Positions 46,712 to 55,869 of a stretch of DNA of 64,000 nucleotides are shown here, in pieces. The notes beneath the pieces are model-generated. The model was not told the origin of the DNA. It ran no database searches and worked only from the letters and a program-made list of their open reading frames with translations. The stretch's first letter is position 1, and every line of letters begins with the position of its first letter. The translations under genes were made by a program, and so were the position numbers. The DNA comes from Mycobacterium pinniadriaticum (lineage in GTDB: Bacteria > Actinomycetota > Actinomycetes > Mycobacteriales > Mycobacteriaceae), in NCBI RefSeq assembly GCF_026242045.1, contig NZ_JAPJDO010000018.1, positions 1-64,000 on the forward strand. Reading direction: 5' to 3'.

Positions 46712-48280
46712 CTACTCCCACTCGATGGTGCCGGGTGGCTTGCTCGTGACATCGAGCACCACCCGGTTCACCTCGGGCACTTCGTTGGTGATGCGGGTGG
46801 AGATGCGCTCCAGCACCTCATAGGGCACCCGCGTCCAGTCGGCGGTCATCGCATCCTCGCTGGACACCGGCCGCAGCACGATCGGGTGACCGTAGGTGCG
46901 TCCGTCACCCTGCACACCGACCGAACGGATGTCGGCGAGCAGCACCACCGGGCACTGCCAGATCTGGGCGTCCAGACCGGCTGACGACAACTCTTCGCGG
47001 GCGATCAGGTCGGCGCGACGCAACGTATCCAGCCGCGACGCCGTCACCTCGCCGACGATCCGAATACCCAGGCCGGGTCCCGGGAACGGTTGGCGGGCAA
47101 CAATTTCCTCCGGCAGGCCCAGCTCACGCCCCACCGCACGCACCTCGTCCTTGAACAGCAAGCGTAACGGTTCGACGAGCTTGAATTTCAGATCCGCCGG
47201 CAGGCCACCAACATTGTGGTGGCTCTTGATGTTCGCCGTCCCTGTGCCGCCGCCGGACTCGACGACGTCGGGATACAACGTGCCCTGCACCAGGAATTCG
47301 ATCGGGTGGTCATCGGAGTCACCTTCGGCCAGCAGATCTCGCACCGAGCCCTCGAACGCCCGGATGAATTCCCGGCCGATGATCTTGCGCTTGCCCTCCG
47401 GGTCGTGCACGCCGGACAGCGCCTGCAAGAACCGTCCTTCGGCGTCTACTGTCACCAGCCGGGCACCGGTTGCCGCCACGAAATCCCTTTGCACCTGCGC
47501 TCGTTCACCGGCTCGTAGCAAGCCGTGGTCGACGAAGACACACGTCAGGCGGTCCCCGATGGCCCGCTGGACCAGTGCGGCCGCCACCGCGGAGTCCACG
47601 CCGCCGGACAGCCCGCAGATGGCCTTACCATCGCCGATCTGCTCGCGCACCTGCTCGATCAGGCTCTCGGCAATGTTGGCCGGCGTCCAGCGGGCGCCGA
47701 TTCCGGCGAAATCGTGCAGGAATCGGCTGAGGATCTGCTGGCCGTGCGGGGTGTGCATGACTTCGGGGTGATACTGCACGCCGGCCAGGCGACGGGCCCG
47801 GTCCTCGAACGCGGCAACCGGGGCGCCTGAGCTGACGGCCACCACCTCGAATCCCGCCGGCGCGGCGGTGACCGCGTCGCCGTGACTCATCCAGACCGGC
47901 TGTTTGCCAGGAAGTCCCGAATGCAGTTCGCCGCCAAGCACTTCCAATTCGGTGCGACCATATTCGCTGGTGCCCGTACGGGCGACGGTGCCGCCGAGCG
48001 CCTGGGCCATGGCCTGAAATCCGTAGCAGATGCCGAAGACCGGCACGTCGAGGTCGAACACCGCGGGATCCAACTGCGGTGCGCCGTCGGCATACACGCT
48101 GGCCGGTCCGCCGGAGAGCACGATGGCCTGCGGATCCTTGGCCTTGATCTCCTCGACGGTGGCAGTGTGTGGGATGACCTCGGAGAACACCCGGGCTTCC
48201 CGAACTCGTCTTGCGATCAGCTGGGCGTACTGGGCACCGAAGTCGACCACCAACACGGGACGGGGCGATGGGGATGTCAC
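46712..48280 (-). CDS. guaA: GMP synthase (glutamine-hydrolysing)
   Basis: GuaA aminates XMP to GMP. The 522 residues have an N-terminal glutamine amidotransferase (nucleophile in FGICYGFQAM, catalytic His/Glu in YHPEV near 180), an ATP-pyrophosphatase domain with P-loop SGGVDSAVAAAL near 230, and a dimerisation domain ending in PPGTIEWE. The order imuA'-guaA is like M. tuberculosis Rv3395c-Rv3396c, with RidA and aldolase inserted here. It is convergent with the aldolase gene. Confidence 0.97.
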   Translation of the reverse strand: MTSPSPRPVLVVDFGAQYAQLIARRVREARVFSEVIPHTATVEEIKAKDPQAIVLSGGPASVYADGAPQLDPAVFDLDVPVFGICYGFQAMAQALGGTVARTGTSEYGRTELEVLGGELHSGLPGKQPVWMSHGDAVTAAPAGFEVVAVSSGAPVAAFEDRARRLAGVQYHPEVMHTPHGQQILSRFLHDFAGIGARWTPANIAESLIEQVREQIGDGKAICGLSGGVDSAVAAALVQRAIGDRLTCVFVDHGLLRAGERAQVQRDFVAATGARLVTVDAEGRFLQALSGVHDPEGKRKIIGREFIRAFEGSVRDLLAEGDSDDHPIEFLVQGTLYPDVVESGGGTGTANIKSHHNVGGLPADLKFKLVEPLRLLFKDEVRAVGRELGLPEEIVARQPFPGPGLGIRIVGEVTASRLDTLRRADLIAREELSSAGLDAQIWQCPVVLLADIRSVGVQGDGRTYGHPIVLRPVSSEDAMTADWTRVPYEVLERISTRITNEVPEVNRVVLDVTSKPPGTIEWE

Positions 48281-48344
48281 GGGTACTGAGTCTAGTGCGC
48301 CGGATCGGCCGACCGGCTCACCCTCCGCAGGTAGCCTCCCGCTG

Positions 48345-49319
48345 ATGAGAGCCTTGCCACTAGCCGTGGCCGGGGCGGGCGCCGCACTGGCGTTGCGCCG
48401 CTATCTGTCCGTGCGTGATGACCTCGCCGCCGTGCCGGCGGAGTTACGCAGTCCGTTGCTGCCGATGATGGCCGTCGACACCACCGCCCGGTCGGTGACG
48501 CTCGCCAGGATTGTCGGCCGTATTCCCATCCCACCCGGCGCGGGGGTCACCCTGACCAAACGCCGCATCGCGGGGCGACTGGTGCTCGTGCTGACGCCGG
48601 CGACCCAGAATCGCGCGGCGGTGCTGTACATCCACGGCGGCGGGATGGTGGTGGGCTCCCCGCAGTCAGAGATCAGGGGCGCCGCCGCGCTCGCGCGCGA
48701 ACTCGGCGCCGTCGTCGTCTCCCCCGACTACCGGCTGGCACCGGAACACCCGTTCCCCGCTGCCCTGGACGATTGCATGGCGGCCCTCTACTGGATCCGG
48801 GAAAGCGCTGACGAGCTGGGTATCGATCCGGACCGCATCGCTGTCACCGGGTCCAGCGCCGGTGGCGGACTCACCGCCGCCGTCGCGCAGCGCGCCCACG
48901 ATGAGGGAATCGTCTTGCGGGCACAGGCAATGGCCTACCCGATGATCGACGACCGCACCGTACTGCGCGCCGACCACGACGGACGCGGCCGATTCCTGTG
49001 GACTCCGGCGTCCAATCGGCTCGGCTGGACCGCGTACCTCGGCCGCTCACCGCGCGAGGCGGACGCACCGGAGTACGCCGCCCCGGCCCGGCGAGAAGAC
49101 TTGTCCGGCCTGGCGCCGGCATGGATCGGTATCGGCGACCTTGATCTGTTCTACGACGAATCGATCGACTACGCCGATCGGCTGCGGACCGCGGGCGTCG
49201 ACTGCGAGCTGGTGACCGTACCGGGGATGTACCACGGCGCCGACGGCCTGGCTCGCAAGGCCCCGGCGATGCGCGCGTTCCGGCGCGGCGTCAGCGAGTT
49301 CTTACGCAACCACCTCTGA
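48345..49319 (+). CDS. Alpha/beta hydrolase, hormone-sensitive-lipase type
   Basis: This 324-residue esterase/lipase of the HSL family has the oxyanion motif HGGGMVVGS near residue 97, the nucleophile in GSSAGGGL (about 168), and a catalytic Asp and His near the C-terminus (IGDLDLFYDES and PGMYHGADG). A short hydrophobic N-terminus (LPLAVAGAGAALAL) might act as a membrane anchor. ATG 48345 diverges from guaA across 64 bases. It resembles Lip-family enzymes of mycobacteria; the natural ester is unknown. Confidence 0.85.
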   Translation: MRALPLAVAGAGAALALRRYLSVRDDLAAVPAELRSPLLPMMAVDTTARSVTLARIVGRIPIPPGAGVTLTKRRIAGRLVLVLTPATQNRAAVLYIHGGGMVVGSPQSEIRGAAALARELGAVVVSPDYRLAPEHPFPAALDDCMAALYWIRESADELGIDPDRIAVTGSSAGGGLTAAVAQRAHDEGIVLRAQAMAYPMIDDRTVLRADHDGRGRFLWTPASNRLGWTAYLGRSPREADAPEYAAPARREDLSGLAPAWIGIGDLDLFYDESIDYADRLRTAGVDCELVTVPGMYHGADGLARKAPAMRAFRRGVSEFLRNHL

Positions 49320-49331
49320 GGCCGGGGCGCA

Positions 49332-51068
49332 CTAGCCGTCGGTGTTGATCGGCTCGATCGGCAGGTGCCGCAGACCGCCCGGCGCGTCGACCGGCACGAC
49401 CGGATTCTTCGGCTCGATCGGTGCCAGCCGCCGGTAAGGCTGCCCCTGGGCCGGACGCTGATCGTCCTCATCCTTGTTGGGCCACAACGATGTTGCCCGC
49501 TCAGCCTGGGCGGTGATGGACAGCGCCGGATTGACGCCGAGATTGGCCGAGATCGCCGCACCGTCCATCACGTGCAGCGTCGGGTAGCCGTAGACCCGCT
49601 GGTAGGGGTCGATGACACCGTGCTCGGGTGTGTCGCCGATCGCGGCGCCGCCGAGGAAGTGCGCGGTCAGCGGAATGTTGAACAGCTCTCCCCAGGTTCC
49701 GCCGGCGACACCGTCGATCTTCTCGGCGACCCGGCGGGTGACCGTGTTGCCGGCCGGAATCCAGGTCGGGTTCGGTTGGCCGTGGCCCTGCTTGCTGGTC
49801 ATCCGGCGAATACCGAGCACACCGCGTTTGGTGTAGGTGGTGATCGAGTTGTCCAGGTGCTGCATCACCAAGGAGATCATGGTGCGCTCGCTCCATCGGC
49901 GCGGGCTGAGCATCCTCAGCATTCCCCGCGGATCCTCGGAAGCGTTGATGAGCAACTGCCTCCAGCGCGGCACATCGGTGCCCTCTGGGCCAGGGCCGTC
50001 GGTCATCAGGGTCTGCAGCAGCCCCATCGCGTTGGAGCCCTTGCCGTAGCGCACGGGTTCGACATGGGTGTCGGGACTGGGATGAATCGACGACGTGATG
50101 GCCACCCCGTGGGTGAGGTCGAGGTCGGGGCGCGCCTGCAGGCGTCCGGCACCCACGATCGATTCCGAATTGGTGCGGGTCAGCACGCCGAGCTTGTCGG
50201 ACAGCGTGGGCAGCGCACCGGTGTCGCGCATCTTGAACAGCAGTTGCTGGGTGCCCCAGGTACCCGCTGCCAGGACCAGTTGACGCGCGGTGAACATCCG
50301 GCGGTCCTTGCGGGCCCAGCGGCCGGTGTGCGCGGTGTGGATTTCCCAGACCCCGTCGGCACGGTGCGCGAACCCGGTCACCGTGGTCATCGGAAATACT
50401 TGTGCGCCAGCACGTTCCGCGAGGGCAAGGTAGTTCTTGACCAGAGTGTTCTTGGCGCCATGGCGGCAGCCGGTCATACATTCACCGCACTCGATGCAGC
50501 CGGTCCGCGCTGGGCCGACACCACCGAAGTAGGGATCGGGCACCGTCTTGCCGGGAGTCTTCTCGCCATTCACCCCGAAGAAAACCCCGACCGGGGTGGG
50601 GGTGTAGGTATCGCCGACTCCCATCTCGTCGGCCACTTCTTTCATGACGCGGTCGGCGTCGGTGAACGTCGGGTTCTTGACAACACCGAGCATCCGCTGC
50701 GCCTGGTCATAGTGCGGCATCAGTTCCGCACGCCAGTCGGTGATGGTCTTCCATTGCGGATCGTTGAAGAACGGGTCCGGTGGCACATAGAGGGTGTTCG
50801 CGTAGTTCAGTGAGCCGCCGCCGACACCGGCGCCGGCCAGGATCATCACGTTGCGAAGCAGGTGGATCCGCTGGATGCCATAGCAACCCAGCCGCGGCGC
50901 CCACAGGAATTCGCGCAGCCGCCACGACGTCTTGGCGAACTCGTGGTCAGCGTATCGGCGACCGGCCTCCAGTACCCCGACTCGGTAGCCCTTTTCGGTC
51001 AGCCGCAGCGCGCTGACGCTGCCGCCGAAACCCGAACCGATGATCAGAACGTCAAAATCCGGCTCCAT
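49332..51068 (-). CDS. choD: GMC-type oxidoreductase ChoD (cholesterol oxidase-like)
   Basis: This 578-residue FAD protein matches Rv3409c. The FAD dinucleotide motif IIGSGFGGSVSALRL lies at residue 8 and the C-terminal MDGAAISANLGVNPALSITAQAERA belongs to the substrate/FAD half. Between them lies a Cys-rich stretch, CIECGECMTGC near residue 195, like a ferredoxin cluster site. M. tuberculosis ChoD is named cholesterol oxidase, although its importance for cholesterol use is disputed. ATG 51068 is the start. It ends 12 bases from the esterase gene, convergent. Confidence 0.88.
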   Translation of the reverse strand: MEPDFDVLIIGSGFGGSVSALRLTEKGYRVGVLEAGRRYADHEFAKTSWRLREFLWAPRLGCYGIQRIHLLRNVMILAGAGVGGGSLNYANTLYVPPDPFFNDPQWKTITDWRAELMPHYDQAQRMLGVVKNPTFTDADRVMKEVADEMGVGDTYTPTPVGVFFGVNGEKTPGKTVPDPYFGGVGPARTGCIECGECMTGCRHGAKNTLVKNYLALAERAGAQVFPMTTVTGFAHRADGVWEIHTAHTGRWARKDRRMFTARQLVLAAGTWGTQQLLFKMRDTGALPTLSDKLGVLTRTNSESIVGAGRLQARPDLDLTHGVAITSSIHPSPDTHVEPVRYGKGSNAMGLLQTLMTDGPGPEGTDVPRWRQLLINASEDPRGMLRMLSPRRWSERTMISLVMQHLDNSITTYTKRGVLGIRRMTSKQGHGQPNPTWIPAGNTVTRRVAEKIDGVAGGTWGELFNIPLTAHFLGGAAIGDTPEHGVIDPYQRVYGYPTLHVMDGAAISANLGVNPALSITAQAERATSLWPNKDEDDQRPAQGQPYRRLAPIEPKNPVVPVDAPGGLRHLPIEPINTDG

Positions 51069-51158
51069 CGAACCAGTATGAACTTACCGACGGGTAACAA
51101 GCTAGAGCCGATCATCTAAACCTCGCCCAATCCCTGGTCCATCCGCCGAAACGGATCC

Positions 51159-51276
51159 CTACGCCGCGACCGCGAAGGCGACGATGCTGTGCTCGCTGGC
51201 ACGAAACGACCTATCAAAGTCCCCACCGCAGGTGATGAGAGCCAACTGCGAAGTCGGCGCGTTGTCCCACCGGAGT
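51159..51276 (-). pseudogene. Remnant of a class E/F sortase
   Basis: On the minus strand, TSQLALITCGGDFDRSF, then SEHSIVAFAVAA and TAG form the last 35 or so residues of an actinobacterial sortase. The sortase catalytic Cys in LxTCGG and the downstream Arg/His context are recognisable. An in-frame TGA lies just upstream of the segment, and nothing of the N-terminal sortase fold is found. It points toward choD. Confidence 0.6.
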
Positions 51277-51364
51277 CACCCCACCACCAGCACATGCGCT
51301 GGGCAGGACTCCCCCAGGCGTGACCTGGACACACCGATCGAGCATCTGCATCACCAGCGACGTC

Positions 51365-51434
51365 GGCTGCAACGGCGGCGTCCCCAACCCCGGCGGCAAC
51401 GGCGGCTGCAACGGCGGCGTGGCCAACCCCGGCG
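51365..51434. repeat. Two copies of a 31-base direct repeat, period 39
   Basis: The copies 51365-51395 and 51404-51434 differ only at two bases (GTCC versus GTGG). Read on the + strand they give GCNGGVPNPGGNG and GCNGGVANPGARP; on the minus strand, a Pro-rich repeat. They may be a slip-strand duplication in the linker of the decayed sortase. Confidence 0.7.
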
Positions 51435-51557
51435 CCCGACCTTGGTCATCGAGCGAAGCCCGGCCCAGACCGGACGAAGCGAGCCGAACGCGTGACTGCT
51501 CGGCGGTTGAGCACGCGAGCCGGCTGATCCACCATCGGGGCTGGCGCGACGGTGATT

Positions 51558-51591
51558 TATTCACTAAATTAACGATTAATTATGTGAATAA
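51558..51591 (+). promoter_or_regulatory. Operator-like element upstream of crtE
   Basis: A perfect inverted repeat GATTTATTCAC (51554-51564) and GTGAATAAATC (51584-51594) surrounds an AT-rich core. The 34 bases 51558-51591 agree with the reverse complement of 58848-58881 at 24 positions, including TATTCACT, TTAAC and TGAAT. It probably binds a regulator of the carotenoid genes; the MarR gene in the cluster is the candidate, since the related CrtR of Corynebacterium controls crtE there. Confidence 0.6.
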
Positions 51592-51735
51592 ATCGGCTGG
51601 CGCTCAGGACACTGGTGCGCCGGCCGTCTCTCGACGAAGGGTTGCGAAGCGGTGCAGCAAGTCCATCGCCAGCCACCGCCGAGCCGCGATCACAACGGAG
51701 TCGTGGTGGGAACTGGGTGTGAATCTCCACAGATC

Positions 51736-52842
51736 ATGTTGTCCGAGAGCGCATCCCCGAGCAATGCTCACCTGCCGCTGGTGGACCACTTCGATTCCTG
51801 GCGCACCGATTTGCGAGAACGCATCCGCACGCGGGTCACCGAATTCATGGCTGACCGCTGTGCAGACACGCTGGAGGAATGCGGCGTTGATACGGCCGGC
51901 GAGATGCTCTTGGAGTTCGTGAGCGGTGGCAAGTGCCTGCGATCGACGTTCATGTACCTGGGCTGGCTGTGCGCCGCGCCACCCGACAACTCTGCGCTGT
52001 CAGCATCGGCAAGCTTGGAGTTAGTCCACGCATTCGCTTTGTTGCAAGACGACGTGATGGACGATTCGCCGTCGCGGCGCGGACGTCCTGCGGCACACGT
52101 TCAGCTGGCCGACTGGCATGCCGCGCGCGGCCTGGCCGGATCGTCGCGCCGGTTCGGTGAATCGGCGGCGGTGCTGTTGGGCGATCTGTGCCTGATCTGG
52201 GCCGAGCGCCTGCTGCGGGAAAGTGGTCTGGGCGCCGACCAACTCGACCGCGCATGGCCCCGTTACGACGCCATGCGCACCGAACTCGCTGCCGGCCAGT
52301 TCATGGATCTGGCACTGGACATCCGGAAATCGCCGACACTGGAATCGGTTCTGCGCATGGCACGCATGAAGTCGGGCAACTACACCGTGCGACGGCCGTT
52401 GGAGATCGGCGCCGCGATGGCCGGCTGCGACACGGCGATGCTCACCCGGATCGGGCAGTACGGTCTTGCAGTTGGCGAGGCATTCCAGCTGCGCGACGAC
52501 ATCCTGGGGACCTTCGGCTCGCCCGCAGAGACTGGCAAGCCCACGAGTGGAGATCTCCTGGAACGCAAGGCAACCTCAGTCATGGTGGCAGCGCAACAGA
52601 TGGCCGGGCCGTCGATACGTGACCAGTTCGACGAGCTGATCAACAGCGAGCACCTCGATGACGCCGACCTGGAGCGCTGGCGGCGCCTCATCCTCGCGAC
52701 CGGAGCCGTGCAGCGCATCGAAGGGCTCATCGCGCAACGCGTCCAGAGCGCACAAGAAGCGCTCGACGGCAGTGGGATCGCCGAAACGACCCGGGCCGCG
52801 CTATTGGAGATGGCCAGCATCTGCACGTGCCGTGTCGCATGA
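51736..52842 (+). CDS. crtE: Geranylgeranyl diphosphate synthase
   Basis: The 368-residue E-prenyltransferase extends FPP or smaller allylic substrates to GGPP for carotenoids. The first Asp-rich motif is LLQDDVMDDSPSRRGRP (about residue 105), the second QLRDDILGTFG near 250, followed by the usual GKP. M. tuberculosis has idsA/idsB-type relatives at the same locus. ATG 51736 gives MLSESASPSNAHLPLVDHFD; the upstream frame opens at GTG 51652, with no better ribosome site. Gene order crtE-crtI-crtB is an operon. Confidence 0.92.
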   Translation: MLSESASPSNAHLPLVDHFDSWRTDLRERIRTRVTEFMADRCADTLEECGVDTAGEMLLEFVSGGKCLRSTFMYLGWLCAAPPDNSALSASASLELVHAFALLQDDVMDDSPSRRGRPAAHVQLADWHAARGLAGSSRRFGESAAVLLGDLCLIWAERLLRESGLGADQLDRAWPRYDAMRTELAAGQFMDLALDIRKSPTLESVLRMARMKSGNYTVRRPLEIGAAMAGCDTAMLTRIGQYGLAVGEAFQLRDDILGTFGSPAETGKPTSGDLLERKATSVMVAAQQMAGPSIRDQFDELINSEHLDDADLERWRRLILATGAVQRIEGLIAQRVQSAQEALDGSGIAETTRAALLEMASICTCRVA

Positions 52843-52861
52843 GCGGCGAGGTGGTGGACTG

Positions 52862-54379
52862 ATGCGCACGGTTGGAGGGCCGACCGATCGGGTGGTCGTT
52901 GTCGGCGCGGGCTTCGCCGGGCTCTCCGCGGCACTTCACCTTGCCGGCCACGGTCGAGACGTCACGGTCGTCGAGCGTGAGCCCTGGCCCGGCGGACGTG
53001 CCGGTCGGCGCGATATCGGCGGATACCTCCTCGACACCGGGCCGACGGTGATCACGATGCCGGAGATCATCGACGAGACGTTCGCCGCAGTCGGCGAAAG
53101 CAGTTCTCAACGAGTGGAACTGATCCCCGTGGACCCGGCTTACCACGCCATGTTCGCCGACGGCTCCAGCATCGACGTCCACTGCGACGCCGACCGGATG
53201 ACGACGGCGGTGCGCGAGTTCGCCGGCCCGCGGGAGGCCGCCGGGTACACCGCGTTGCGGAACTGGCTGGAAACGTTGTACCGGACCGAGTTCGCGGGGT
53301 TCATCGCCGCGAATTTCGACTCCCCGCTGTCGATGCTGACCCCCCAGCTGATGCGGCTGGCGAGCCTCGGCGGCTTCCGCAAATGGGAGACAATGGTCAA
53401 GCGGCACATCGCCGACCCCCGATTGCGACGAATCTTCACCTTCCAGTCCCTCTACGCCGGAGTCGCTCCGCGAGAGGCGCTCGCGGTATATGCGGTGATC
53501 GCGTATATGGACACCGTTTCCGGGGTCTTCTTCCCCCGGGGTGGTGTTCGAGCACTCCCCGACGCACTCGCCGCCGCGGCGCAGAATGCGGGGGTTACGT
53601 TCCGTTATGAGGTGACGGTCACCGACCTCGAACGCTCCGCGGACCGGGTCACCGCGGTGATCACCGGCGCCGGCGAACGCATCCCCTGTGACGCGGTGGT
53701 GTTGACCACCGAACTGCCGCACACCTACCGACTGCTGGGCCGCCAACCGACGCGGCCGATACCACTGCGTGCAGCGCCGTCAGCGGTGGTCTTGCACCTG
53801 GGAAGCCGGGCGACCACAACGCGTCCGCCGCACCACACCATTTTGTTCGGCGACGCGTGGGAACAGACCTTCGCCGACATCATCCGTGATGGCCGACTGA
53901 TGCGGGACCCGTCACTACTGGTGAGCTGCCCGACAGCCAGCGACAACAGGCTAGCTCCCCGGGACCGTGAACTGCTCTACGTGCTCGCGCCCGCGCCGAA
54001 TCTGGCCCGCGGCCGCATCGACTGGGCCAGTGCCGCCGAGCCTTACGCGCAATCCATCCTCGACGCCGTCGCGCAACGGCTGCTCCCGAATCTGCGCGAC
54101 GACGTCGAACTGCTGCACCTCGACACTCCCGCCGACTGGGACCGCCAAGGCATGGTGTCCGGGACACCATTCGCGCTCGCGCACACCTTCGCTCAAACCG
54201 GACCGTTTCGGCCGGCCAACCTGGTGCGCGGCATCGACAACGCCGTGCTGGCCGGTTCGTCGACCACCCCAGGTGTGGGCGTACCGACCACTCTGATCTC
54301 CGGGCGACTTGCCGCGGACCGCATCACCGGCGCCCCCGCCCGGCCATCGACCACAATCGACCTGAAGGCCCGGCCCTGA
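52862..54379 (+). CDS. crtI: Phytoene desaturase
   Basis: This 505-residue FAD protein introduces double bases into phytoene to make lycopene. The dinucleotide motif RVVVVGAGFAGLSAALHLAG lies at residues 11-30, followed by LLDTGPTVITMP near 55, and the C-terminal FAD-contact GVGVPTTLISGRLAADRI near 475. The lack of a long-chain N-terminus places it with bacterial CrtI. ATG 52862 starts 19 bases after crtE; the stop overlaps crtB (TGATG). Confidence 0.92.
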   Translation: MRTVGGPTDRVVVVGAGFAGLSAALHLAGHGRDVTVVEREPWPGGRAGRRDIGGYLLDTGPTVITMPEIIDETFAAVGESSSQRVELIPVDPAYHAMFADGSSIDVHCDADRMTTAVREFAGPREAAGYTALRNWLETLYRTEFAGFIAANFDSPLSMLTPQLMRLASLGGFRKWETMVKRHIADPRLRRIFTFQSLYAGVAPREALAVYAVIAYMDTVSGVFFPRGGVRALPDALAAAAQNAGVTFRYEVTVTDLERSADRVTAVITGAGERIPCDAVVLTTELPHTYRLLGRQPTRPIPLRAAPSAVVLHLGSRATTTRPPHHTILFGDAWEQTFADIIRDGRLMRDPSLLVSCPTASDNRLAPRDRELLYVLAPAPNLARGRIDWASAAEPYAQSILDAVAQRLLPNLRDDVELLHLDTPADWDRQGMVSGTPFALAHTFAQTGPFRPANLVRGIDNAVLAGSSTTPGVGVPTTLISGRLAADRITGAPARPSTTIDLKARP

Positions 54380-55323
54380 TGATCAACACCGAATTGGCGG
54401 CCGCCGGTATCGACGACCCTGCGCTGCGTGCGGCATACCGTCGCTGCCGACGCATCGCGGCCAAGAACGGGCGAACGTATTTTCTGGCCACCCGCCTGTT
54501 GGCTCCGGATCAACGCCCAGCCGTGCACGCGCTGTATGCCTTCGCTCGCTACGCGGACGACATCCTCGATGAGTTCAACCCTGCCCTTGACGCCGCGGAA
54601 AGAGGTGTGCGCCTACAACGCCTGTCCGATCAATTCTTCAGCCGCAGAGGCCGTCTCGACGAGCCGGTTCTGACGGCGGTGGACCACACCGTGGCGCGCT
54701 ACCGGATCTCCCGTGAGCTCTTCGAGGATTTCCTGACCTCCATGCGGATGGACCTCACCATCACCGACTATCCCGACCGTGCCGCACTCGACCGCTACAT
54801 GCATGGCTCGGCGGAAGTGATCGGGCTGCAGATGCTTCCGGTTCTGGGAACCGTTGGCGATCCGCGCGAGGCGGAGCCGTACGCGGCCGCACTCGGCCAA
54901 GCCTTCCAGCTGACCAACTTTCTGCGAGACATCGATGAAGATCTCGTGCGCAACCGCGTATACCTACCCGCCGACGAACTCGCGGCATACGGCGTGGACC
55001 GAGAGCTGTTGCAGTGGTGCCACAATCACCGCCGCACCGACCCCCGCGTGCGAGACGCCTTGGCCGTGCAGCACGAAATAACCAGGGCAATATATCGGTT
55101 TGCCGCTGCGGGGATCACGGCTCTGGCCCCGCGCTCCCGCCCGTGTGTGACGACCGCAATGACGCTCTACTCGGAGATTCTGGATCGCATCGAAGAATCC
55201 GACTTCGCGGTCTTCGGCCATCGGGCCACCGTCGGGATGACGCGACGATTGCAGGTCGCGGGGCCTGCAATGGTGCGATCATGGCGGGCACGCAGGACCG
55301 CCGGTGTGGGTCACGCTCGCTAA
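54379..55323 (+). CDS. crtB: Phytoene synthase
   Basis: The 314-residue squalene/phytoene synthase condenses two GGPP to phytoene. Asp-rich motif 1 is YADDILDEF near residue 55, and motif 2 is FLRDIDEDLVRNRVYLP near 178. ATG 54379 overlaps the crtI stop by one base. A homologue, phyA (Rv3397c), exists in M. tuberculosis, where desaturation is lost. The 124 bases that follow hold no gene. Confidence 0.93.
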   Translation: MINTELAAAGIDDPALRAAYRRCRRIAAKNGRTYFLATRLLAPDQRPAVHALYAFARYADDILDEFNPALDAAERGVRLQRLSDQFFSRRGRLDEPVLTAVDHTVARYRISRELFEDFLTSMRMDLTITDYPDRAALDRYMHGSAEVIGLQMLPVLGTVGDPREAEPYAAALGQAFQLTNFLRDIDEDLVRNRVYLPADELAAYGVDRELLQWCHNHRRTDPRVRDALAVQHEITRAIYRFAAAGITALAPRSRPCVTTAMTLYSEILDRIEESDFAVFGHRATVGMTRRLQVAGPAMVRSWRARRTAGVGHAR

Positions 55324-55447
55324 CACTGCGGCGAGCCCCTGACACGAACGGCATTGTGACCACATGCCTCGACCCCACGGCATGGCAGCCGGATCGACTC
55401 GCCGATACCCGCTGCACGAGCGACGAGCGAGATAGCCTGGTGCTGTC

Positions 55448-55846
55448 ATGAAGAAAGTCCATTTCGCCACGGTCATCGCCGCTGTCGTCGCACATTTCGG
55501 CTACCTGATCTACCTGCCCAGCGGTGGATTCATGGCGCTGCGCTGGCGCTGGACATTCTGGTTGCATCTACCGGCCGTGTGTTGGGGTATCGGCGTGGTG
55601 GCCACGGATCTCCCCTGCCCCTTGACGATGCTCGAACAGCGGGCACGGAAACTGGCCGGGATGGACCGCCTGCCAGAGACCGGATTCGTCGGTCACTACG
55701 TCGCCGGCGTTCTGGTCCCGGCCGACCGGACGAGGGTCGCCCAATCGCTGGCGTTCCTGGCAGCTGCCGTGTCATGGGTGATGCTGGCCGTTCAACGCAG
55801 TCGCTCAGGGCACGGCCCAGCTGCCGGCAGGCGAACGGATCGGTGA
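55448..55846 (+). CDS. DUF2784 membrane protein
   Basis: This 132-residue protein has about four hydrophobic segments (residues 5-23, 36-55, 89-105 with a break, 105-120). It matches DUF2784 in WTFWLHLPAVCWGIGV, followed by the family's PCPLT-x2-E motif (DLPCPLTMLEQR). It lies in the crt cluster between crtB and marR, at the place where the heterodimeric lycopene cyclase genes crtYc/crtYd stand in some pigmented mycobacteria. It has no PxE-type cyclase motif. Function is unknown. Confidence 0.75.
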   Translation: MKKVHFATVIAAVVAHFGYLIYLPSGGFMALRWRWTFWLHLPAVCWGIGVVATDLPCPLTMLEQRARKLAGMDRLPETGFVGHYVAGVLVPADRTRVAQSLAFLAAAVSWVMLAVQRSRSGHGPAAGRRTDR

Positions 55847-55869
55847 CATTCGCGCCGCGTGCGCCTGTT

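Larger units (their letters stand above)
51069..51735. other. Intergenic region choD / crtE with remnants
   Basis: These 667 bases separate the two start codons. They hold a sortase tail remnant (51159-51276, -), a 39-base-period direct repeat (51365-51434) and a long AT-rich inverted repeat (51554-51594). No full-length gene is supported. The antisense-looking frames are Pro/Arg-rich and lack a family. Confidence 0.6.

Noticed and set aside
51214..51564. A 116-residue Pro-rich ORF on the minus strand
   Set aside because: Its last part is out of frame with the recognisable sortase tail, and no start or ribosome site is convincing.
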